Origin: Charina bottae
Taxonomy: Eukaryota > Chordata > Lepidosauria > Squamata > Charinaidae
Direction: 5' to 3'
Length of the DNA: 64,000 bases
Assembly: GCA_023362775.1 (NCBI GenBank)
Contig: JALMGJ010000005.1
Span: 69,174,963-69,238,962 of the forward strand
The number at the start of each line of letters is the position of its first letter. Positions within the stretch are counted from its first letter, which is position 1. Position numbers and translations under genes: made by a program. This document shows positions 56,311-64,000 of this stretch, in pieces. Below the pieces are notes generated by a model. The model searched no databases, was not told the origin of the DNA, and saw only the letters and a list, made by a program, of their open reading frames with translations.

Positions 56311-57712
56311 AAAAGGTTGGGGGCTAAGTGATGGTTTCCTTATCGAGATCGTTTTGATAGTTTTTGCCCTCCCCTTCTAAATTTTTGCCTTTGAGTGGAT
56401 AGGCTGCTTTGTCTTCAGAAGCACAGGCCTTCAGAGAGCCGAGAATGTTATGAATCCGGGAACGGTGCAGGACCAAACCTTGTTATGACTGGCCTGCCTT
56501 CGCTTCAAAAAAAGGGAGGAATCATGTTCTTTCAGTGTCTCTTGTGCTTGAAAGGGTTGGCATGGTAATTATCAAAGAACCTTGAACAAGTTGCTGGGAG
56601 GCCCTGCTTAGAGGGATAGCTTGGAAACTAGCAGAGTTAGGTAATGTTTTCCAAGAAAATCTTCACATTTGGGTTAGACCCCCCCAGATGCATTTAGGAT
56701 GTTATTGGAGGTGCGTAGAAAGCTGACTTATAGTACCAGGACAGACTTTGTCAGGCTCAGCCCTGTTTATGCTACAGCTGCAAGAATCTGGACATGGTAG
56801 ACCTATGCTATGCTAAAGATTAGTCGATCTCCGAAGTCTGAAGCAGGGACCTCTCCCATCACCTTCTACTCTGATGCTTGAAACTGACAAGGAGTAAATC
56901 TGAGCTCTTCTGCATGAAAAAGATGGGCTCAGCCCATGAGCAATGGTCCAGTCTCAAGAATACAGCACCTTTGTCCCAGTTTGCGTAGGCCTGGCTAGAC
57001 TGCAAACCTGAAGAATTTCCCCTATTACGGAACTTCCAGCTACTCATTTGTAGGAGGAAATAATGGTTGGTTTACATATCATGCTAAGCCATTATTTTGT
57101 TTGCTTCCTTTCGTCTTAACACAGTGTGTCAACTTGTGACTTGTAAGCCATGGTTTATGGCTTGATATTAAAGGCAAACCAGGCCACTAAGGCTTATTCA
57201 ACAGACTATGTTTAAAACAATGTGTGAATGCAACTACTGGCTATAGAAAGCCACTTTTCCCCCAAGCTGGCACACTCCAAGTATGTTAAAACTGCAGCTC
57301 TCATCATCTCTAAGTTAATAGTTCCTAAAGGGTGACAGATTAGAGAAACCTGTTCTTTCCTTGGGCATATCAAGGGTTATCAGTGGCTACCTATAAGCCA
57401 AGGGCAGGGGATGAGTTTTATCTGTTGACTTTGTGCTTGCTTTCCCATTCAGTGAATCTATGCACGATATGGTGATTTTCCTACCTTGTGTACTTTCTGC
57501 AGCCCTCTCTTCTTGTGTATCATTTCAGTGCAAGGGCATAACCCTCTCCCCCCATGAGATGTAAAAGCCATGTTTTCTCACTGTTCTCACCAAATCCATG
57601 ACATTCTGAAATGTTTTTTTTCTTCAAAATAAAACCCATAGTTGGTTAAAGTTGGGAGGAGATACTGCTCAGAGGCAAAGACTATTCCCAGAGAAAATCC
57701 TTTGCTCTAAAC
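56311..57712. other. Intergenic, no gene seen
   Basis: No supported feature. Confidence 0.6.
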
Positions 57713-57864
57713 CAGTGTTTCTCAACCTTGGCAACTTGAAGATGTATGGACTTCAACTCCCAGAGTTCTCCAGCCAGCTTGCTGATTTCTGGGAGTTGAA
57801 GTTGAAGAGAATTCTGGGAGTTGAAGTCCACACATCTTCAAGTTGCTAAGGTTGAAAAATACTG
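57713..57864. mobile_element. hAT MITE, TCAACCTTGGCAAC family, copy 4
   Basis: Ends CAGTGTTTCTCAACCTTGG and AAGGTTGAAAAATACTG. The central TCTGGGAGTTGAAGT segment is present twice on the right side, an internal duplication. The flanking 8-mers are only weakly alike. Confidence 0.75.
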
Positions 57865-58589
57865 CCTTAACCATTAGGTCACACTACCCCTCTATTTAGA
57901 TGCCTATTCCAACATATTTTAGGCACCTCTTAAATCCTCTCCCATCACTTAGGCCTTCCTGTCTGTAGGTTATACACGTAGTCCTTCTTTTTATTTCCTT
58001 CTTCATCTTTTTAATGCATGTATTACTTTTAGATTTTTTAAAAACTTTTTGGCATTATTGTATTTTCATTGTTCCATTGTAAGCCACCTCAAGATATAAG
58101 ATAATAGGAATCAGTTTATAAACATACACAATTAACATATCCCCTTCTTCTAAAATCACAGACAATGAAACACCTGGGTATAAAGGAATCTCACTGGGCT
58201 AACAATAGGATCGTCCTTCCAAGAGATTGCATGAGCCTGAACTTCCAACACCTTTTTACATTCCTCTATTAAAGCCAGGGCTTCCACTTTGGAGTGCTTA
58301 ACACAAGAAGCCTCTTGTTCTGAAAGGTCAAAAGATTGGTGGGTGGCATTTTTAAGATGGACATTTTGCAAAATGAGGTACCCCTTAGAATTTTTTTTAA
58401 AAAAAGGACTATAAGGAGCTTGCTGATTTACTCCAAAGGAAAAAACCACTTTAAATTAACGTAATCATGGCTTTCCTCAATTAACATAACTTACTGGTCT
58501 GCTTAACACACAGAACCATAAGCTAACCACTTTCTTCTCTTCTGTGCCTTCAAATCAATAATAAATTCAAACAAACAAACAAAATCCTT
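57865..58589. other. Intergenic, no gene seen
   Basis: A minus-strand 97-codon open frame at 58156-58449 has no recognisable domain; not called. Confidence 0.5.
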
Positions 58590-58740
58590 CACTCTTGACA
58601 ACTGCGTGGATTAATCCCTGCAGCTTTCTTGGCAAGATTTCAAAGTGGTTTGCCCTTGCCTGTTTCCTAGGGCTGAACTCAGTGTCTTCCAGTTTCTAAC
58701 CCGGTTTTCCTAACCTCTACACCAAACTAAGGCTGGCTAA
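58590..58740 (-). repeat. tRNA-derived SINE fragment
   Basis: On plus: CTTGGCAAGATTTCAAAGTG, TTTGCCCTTGCCTGTTTCC-TAGGGCTG, then CTCTACACCAAACTAAGGC. A diverged copy of the 31803 family. Confidence 0.6.
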
Positions 58741-58766
58741 TTTGTCCTTTGGTATGGCATGTGACT

Positions 58767-59099
58767 GGAGGGGCGTGGTGGCTCAGCGGGTAAGACGCCA
58801 GGCTTGTTGATCGGAAGATCGCAAGTTCGGAGGTTCGAATCCCTAGCCCTGCGTGCGGAGTGAGCTCCCGTACTAGCTCCAGCTCTTGCCAACCTAGCAA
58901 TTCGAAAGCATGCAAATGCAAGTAGATGAATAGGTACCACTTCGGTGGGTAGGTAACAGCGTTCCGCGCGTGTCATGCGGCCACATGACCGTGGAAGCGT
59001 CTTCGGACAATGCAGGCTATTTGGCTAACAAACGGAGATGAGCACCGGCCCCTAGAGTCGAACACGACTGCACAAATGTGCGGGGGGTACCTTTACCTT
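58767..59099 (+). mobile_element. Squam1/Sauria-type SINE
   Basis: Full-length plus-strand copy with tail GGGTACCTTTACCTT; perfect 14-bp duplication TATGGCATGTGACT (58753-58766, 59100-59113). The clean repeat suggests a young insertion. Confidence 0.9.
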
Positions 59100-59113
59100 T
59101 ATGGCATGTGACT

Positions 59114-62100
59114 ACAACCACAGTGAATATTTTGTGTCTTTGCACTGGCACAAAGCCATTCACTTCCCTTGCATAAGTGGAGAACTCTGCAAATGTGTCC
59201 CAATCTCTCTACTCCACTCAGAAAAACAGCTAAATGATTGTGCTTGATTGACAAATGCAGACTAGCCTGTGTCTGAAGGGGTAAATCACTTTTAAAGGGA
59301 AAAAGGCAATGTTCATTCTGTGGTACTGCCTCATACCATTTTGTAAAGATTTAGAACTGGTTGTCCTACTGATTTCCTATGGGACTGATTTCCAGCCAAA
59401 GAGGTTAGCAACTCAATAACATTATTTAGAGATAATGGATTCATTACTTACATTGGACAGCACTGCAATTGCTTGGATCTCTCACTACCATTTGGGTTTT
59501 CACAATGTTGTGTGCTGAATGAGGGTAATTAGATCAAAGGAAAACATGGATTCTTTTATGGTTTTAATTATCCAATAGTGGGAAGTTTTGCAAATGTAGT
59601 GGGGAAAATTGAGCACCCTGCAATTCCTTTTCTCTTAAAATAAAGAAGACTGGATTGACGCTGACACTGATTAGGGAAAGTGTATTTCTTTTTTAGGGTT
59701 GAGTAATACAACTTTTGAATTAGCCAACCATTTAGAAACAATGCACTGAATAACAACAGAAGCAAAAGCTCTGTCTACTTGAAGGCCTTTGTGTCTTTGA
59801 ATTTCAAAGCTGTCTAAGAAGATCAAGGCCCTTTGCATATGCCCAGAGGCTCTATTTAATAGAGTGAGCAGGTGCAACAAAAGAGAAAGATATTATATTA
59901 ATAGTTATGCAGCAAGAGGCTTGCATAAATAGCAGGACACACACCCTCTATTATAGGTTGCAGGAAGAATGAGGTTGTCCCTTCTGAAATTACCTTTTCA
60001 ATTCAGCTGTTGTAGCAATCTTCTCCAACTTGATGCTCTCCAGATGAGTTGGACTACAACACATTTTATTCCCTAACCCAAGTGTTTCTCAATCTCAGCA
60101 ACTTTAAGATGTGTGGACTTCAACTCCCAGAATTTCCCAGCTAGCCATGCTTCCAAAATATCTGGAAGGCACCAAGTTGTGGAAGCCTTACTATAGGAAC
60201 TTTCTGCAAGTGAAGGAACTGGGCATGTTTTACTGGAAAAGAGGAAGATGAGAGGCATGATCAGGTCTTCAGTTACTGAAATTGTACTGTCTTAGAAATG
60301 ATGGAGTAGATTTGATTTCTGTTGCTCCACAGTACAGGGTTAGAATCAATGGGAAGAAATGGTAGGGAAGCAGATTTCAACTCAACACTAAGAACACTTA
60401 ATGGTAAGAAATTTACAACAGGGAGACAGACAATTTTACAGGTTCTCCTTTGCTGGCAGATTTCAGGGAATCCCATGCCAATTTGTTGCAGTTAATAGAG
60501 TATAGGACTCTAGAAATTCAGATCTCTACTCTGCTATAAAGCTAACCCACCTTCATTTTGTGAAGCTAAAATGGGAAGGGGGAAGAGATATAGAAAGAAC
60601 GTATGTTGCCCTCAATTCCAGACACAGATGTAATCAATCAATAAGGTGTATCCTGCCCTGAGTAGGGGTAGAAACGTATTATTCCAATTCTACTATTTCT
60701 CCCTTTGCAACTGGTCAGTGTATTTTAGAATCGTGCGTTTGCTCTTTATAAATTTTTAATAAGGAGTGTATTTAAAATTTATTCTCCTCCCAAATTAATT
60801 TCTCTTCCTAGAATTTTACTGGATGGCAATAATCTCTATCATTTATCATATATTGTGCCCAAATCCCTCCCTCCTCCTCCTTTACAAAATCTGTATTTAA
60901 CTGGGGAAAAATGACACAAACTTCAGCACAGAAAAGCCTTACTTCAAGTTTGCACAATACGCCTAGGCTAAAATGTGATTGGTGAGTTTATGGCTCCAAG
61001 TATGATACAAACCCAACCTGCACTTTTTCCCTGACCTGGTGGCCTCCAGGTGTATTATATCCAACCCCCATAATTCCCAGCCAGCTCAGCTACACTGAGT
61101 CTAGTTCACTTTATGTTTTGCTTTTGGTATCTGTATGCTGGTCCTTATTATGTGGCAACTGGAACTGGAGAAGGAATCAGAATGCAAATGAAGCTTTAAA
61201 GCTATTTAGGTAGATATAGACTAAGCTGTTGTGCCTGTTAATTGGAACAACATTCCTGCTACTAAAATCTAAAAGGTGGTACCCCTTGTTTGAATCCATT
61301 GCTGTAAAACCTCTGACAGCATATAAAAGAGAGGAAAGGCAATCAAGAATATTTTTAATCAGTGCACTCTGGTTCCAAAAGCCTATTTAATCAGCAGTAT
61401 ATCCCACAAGGTAAGTCCCAAGTAAAGATGCATAGGACTGAAGCTTTATTTTATTTTCCCTAAAATAAACCTATTAGGCTATTTTGTATGAGCCCACTTA
61501 AATCATCTACAGATACTGGTTGTTTACTCTCTAAAGCCCACCCCAATTTAAATTTTTAATACTAAGATTCTTAATTATGGAACAGTGAGCCTGCAGCTGT
61601 AAATTTTGCTCTTGGAAATGGGGCACGATTTGTTTTTTTTGCCAAGGGACACATAGATACCTGAACATTTAAGACTCACGAACCCACCTATTAAGCAAGA
61701 AACATTTTGTCATTTGGGCTGTGCTTCCATGCAAGCTTGCATGCCACTTTCTTTATGCATAGGATTACACTGTTATCTGTGGGTTATTATTGCAAATACG
61801 TGTTGCTTTTTTAAAACCTACACCCCAAAATTGTATTACTGAGTTTCAAGGGATTACTGCATCTCTTAAGTGAACTCCATTTAACATTATTGGGATTTTA
61901 GAGCATCTAAAGCAGTCTCATCATTTGGCATAGAAGCCAAAATGAATTGGAAAGTTAAAAGCCACTGTTTTCAGCTGCAATTCCCCCGTTTAACTATGCT
62001 CTTAAAACCTTTTGGTTGCAATGAACTTTAGGAACATTGATCTGTGCATGGCCATTTGAGTATGTTGGCAAGTGATTTTTTGGCTTAAGTTTAGCCAAGG

Positions 62101-62414
62101 CACAAGAAACATTGTGCGTTGATACAGAACAACTCTACAAACTGTCCAAGAGCACACAGTGTATAGATCATTTACTTCTATTTGATTGTTTTGGAATTGC
62201 ATGGTTTCAGAAATGTTCATTATGTGTACATTTTTGTACTCGAGTGACCTGCATTCTAATTAAAATGATGTCAAAGGCCCAGAAAACCTAAATGTATTAT
62301 TGGAGCACCCCAGTGTTATTTTTTAATCAAGTTAAGTAAAACCACTGCTACCAAAGTTTTACCATTTGGAATTGTTTCTCTGCTTCAATTCACCAACCTT
62401 AATAAGTAAGATGC
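59114..62414. other. Repeat-poor intergenic sequence downstream of the miR-202 host
   Basis: Only a half-copy of the TCAACCTTGGCAAC hAT MITE at 60083-60152 is recognised (AAGTGTTTCTCAATCTCAGC, then CAACTCCCAGAATTTCCC). No gene seen. Confidence 0.55.
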
Positions 62415-62921
62415 ATACACTCCAGATCAAATAAATACTTTTATTATTCCTAAATCAAAGCAAGCGTTACAAATCAAATGAAGCTTTGCAAGCCAACTGA
62501 ACAATTTTTCACAAACTGACAGACGGGCACAATTGTATTACTTGTTCAAATTCAATACATGAACATGCATACTTATACTAGAAAATACCAACTTTATTAC
62601 ACAGCAATCTTATGTACATTTAGTTGGAAGTTAAGCTCAAAGTAAGTATGGGTATGGCTGGGTTATTCACAAGACAACATGTAACTGAAGGCAACCATCT
62701 TAATAAACAGTGCAAATCTTTACAGATCTTTATTTAGAAGTTTTATCACATTGTGTTTAATGGGATATATTCCCTGAATTGCAGCCACAGATACTTAAGT
62801 CTTTTTTAATTTATGCTGTGGCTGGCACTTTAGCAAACTTCCTACTGTTCCCTACCTATCTTCTTCTAGGATCCTCTTCTCCAGAACTGTTTCATTATAA
62901 TGATTTTCATCATTCTCTTGC
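62415..62921 (-). ncRNA. MIR202HG: miR-202 host transcript, candidate last exon
   Basis: On minus, an acceptor TTTTTATTTTTAATTTAG is followed by GCAAGAGAATGATG. AATAAA signals on minus lie at 62445-62440 and near 62590. Both fit a 3' terminal exon of the transcript that carries miR-202. One frame is open for 22 codons from the second base, but no protein is recognised. The model is from splice and poly(A) signals only. Confidence 0.45.
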
Positions 62922-63372
62922 CTAAATTAAAAATAAAAACGCAGTTACAATACAGTACAGTCACATTATAAATTCCGCGACAACCTGTGGATGAAAACAA
63001 GGAAAATGGGTTTTACAGGCTGGGAAGCAGTAACATGTCGCTTCCTGGCATCTACAAGTTGTTACTTACACCTCGTGCCTTTAACAGCTGTTAAGAGAGG
63101 AAAAAAAACCAAAAATGTAATTTTCCCATCGGAGTATACCCTCGTGAAAGGAGCTGTTGCATTCTGCTCGCTAGCAGTTTAAAAGCAAACTCACGTAAGC
63201 TTAAATCGACACACGTTTTCAGGCCAAGCCTGAGCTATTTATCCAGGCTTTGAGAATCTCTTGTAAGCACTCTTGCATGGGTCAACCAACCGACATACAG
63301 AGAGACAAACTGGAGAACTGATATGCAAAGCTAGGAACCAGCAATTGCTAATCACTCTTACGGCCTACTTAC
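62922..63372 (-). other. Intron of the miR-202 host transcript
   Basis: Lies between the GTAAGT donor and the poly-T-rich acceptor. No repeat recognised. Confidence 0.45.
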
Positions 63373-63560
63373 TTGAAAGGTTTTTAATCTGCCTCTGAAG
63401 GCGGCCTCCTGTAGGGCGGTGGTACACCTCAATCGCCCCATTTTCCCATGCCGTATGCCTCTTTAGATTCAATTCTCAAAGAAGTATATGCATAGGAAAA
63501 AGGAACGACGAGCAGAAACGAACCCAATCCCGCTCTTCGGGACGAGAGGCGGCAGGCCAC
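63373..63560 (-). ncRNA. MIR202HG: miR-202 host transcript, exon containing the microRNA
   Basis: On minus, acceptor TTTTTTCTCTCATCTTTTAG (just above 63560) and donor CAA/GTAAGTAG at 63373/63372 bound a 188-nt exon. The whole miR-202 hairpin lies inside it. Minus-strand orientation matches the human locus. Confidence 0.6.
63437..63505 (-). ncRNA. MIR202: pre-miR-202 hairpin
   Basis: On minus, the 5' arm is TTCCTATGCATATACTTCTT then TG (63498-63477), identical to the known vertebrate miR-202-5p. The 3' arm is AGAGGCATACGGCATGGGAA (63462-63443), miR-202-3p with small changes from the human form. The loop is about 14 nt and the hairpin continues with GGGAAAATGGGGCG outside the arm, as in human. 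It is a regulatory RNA best known from gonads (AMH-like expression in fish and birds). KNDC1 and VENTX upstream confirm orthology. Confidence 0.97.
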
Positions 63561-63909
63561 CTAAAAGATGAGAGAAAAAAAATTATGCATTCGCTGCGGG
63601 ACATCGCCTGCGGATCCAAAAGCTTTCTCCCACCTTTTCCTTTGCTGCATCTTGCAACAGCATCCCCAACACCCGAGAACTAAAGGGATATCACTCGTAT
63701 TTTAATTGCCACACCGCCTGCAAGAGAGAACAAAACAAAGGTTTCTCATTTCTATGTTTCAGCGCGGCGTGAAACCTTGGAGTTGCTGGACTCTCCAGCC
63801 AGGGAGACCTTTACTCAAATCGTAGCGTTATTCCTGCGCGCAAGCAAAACGGTGGTTGGAAAAGAAAGCCCAGCTGGGCCTAAAGTCTCCAACGCAAGGG
63901 AAGTCTTAC
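63561..63909 (-). other. Intron of the miR-202 host transcript
   Basis: Lies between the donor at 63909 and the acceptor at 63561. Open frames on both strands here (63777-63983, 63815-63997) look incidental. Confidence 0.4.
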
Positions 63910-64000
63910 CTGATGAGCCGTCTGGGATCCTAAATACTCCCCGTTCCTTTCCCTCAGCATTTATGCTCGGTTCAAGACCTTGAAGCAACATTAGCAAGAC
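63910..64000 (-). ncRNA. MIR202HG: miR-202 host transcript, candidate first or upstream exon (runs off edge)
   Basis: On minus a strong donor, CTCATCAG/GTAAGACT, lies at 63910/63909. The exon side is open in one frame and includes MLMLLQGLEPSINAEGKERG, but joining it to the next exon gives no known protein. It could be non-coding. The surrounding 63400-64000 DNA is moderately CpG-rich. Confidence 0.45.

Noticed and set aside
55981..56311. 96-98 codon minus-strand frames
   Set aside because: They overlap the Penelope-like repeat and show no reverse-transcriptase or endonuclease motif.
58767..58860. tRNA-like head with box A and box B-type sequence
   Set aside because: It is the promoter part of a SINE with target duplication, repeated several times in the window, not a tRNA gene.

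Overview
The window is a piece of a vertebrate nuclear genome, almost certainly from a squamate reptile (snake or lizard; I cannot say which). The evidence is the interspersed repeats: tRNA-derived Squam1/Sauria-type SINEs sharing a tail with BovB (RTE) LINEs, BovB reverse-transcriptase fragments, 5S rRNA-derived SINE pieces, many small hAT foldback elements with 8-bp target duplications, and short Penelope-like insertions. No bacterial or viral genes are present.

Three loci anchor the window, in the same order and orientation as human 10q26.3. (1) 334-9261 (+): the last seven coding exons of KNDC1, a Ras guanine-nucleotide exchange factor; the start lies outside the window. (2) 18346-20421 (+): a complete three-exon VENTX homeobox gene encoding 271 residues, with a GC-rich promoter. 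(3) 63443-63498 (-): the microRNA miR-202, lying in the middle exon of a spliced minus-strand host transcript whose first exon runs off the right edge. UTF1, which lies between KNDC1 and VENTX in human, is not seen here.

The 42 kb between VENTX and the miR-202 host transcript has no intact protein gene that I can support. It holds a degenerate second Vent-type homeobox exon (37333-37566), an orphan CpG-rich block (45040-45980), a repeat-poor stretch with candidate regulatory sites (27000-31230), and many mobile elements. The most unusual of these are short retro-insertions that carry hammerhead-ribozyme-like cores (14847-14962, 31245-31514, 48210-48330). One of them is a perfect 113-bp palindrome that landed on the first bases of an older hAT element.

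KNDC1 acts in Ras signalling, VENTX is a BMP-linked homeobox repressor in other vertebrates, and miR-202 is mainly a gonad-associated microRNA. They are conserved neighbours, not members of one pathway.
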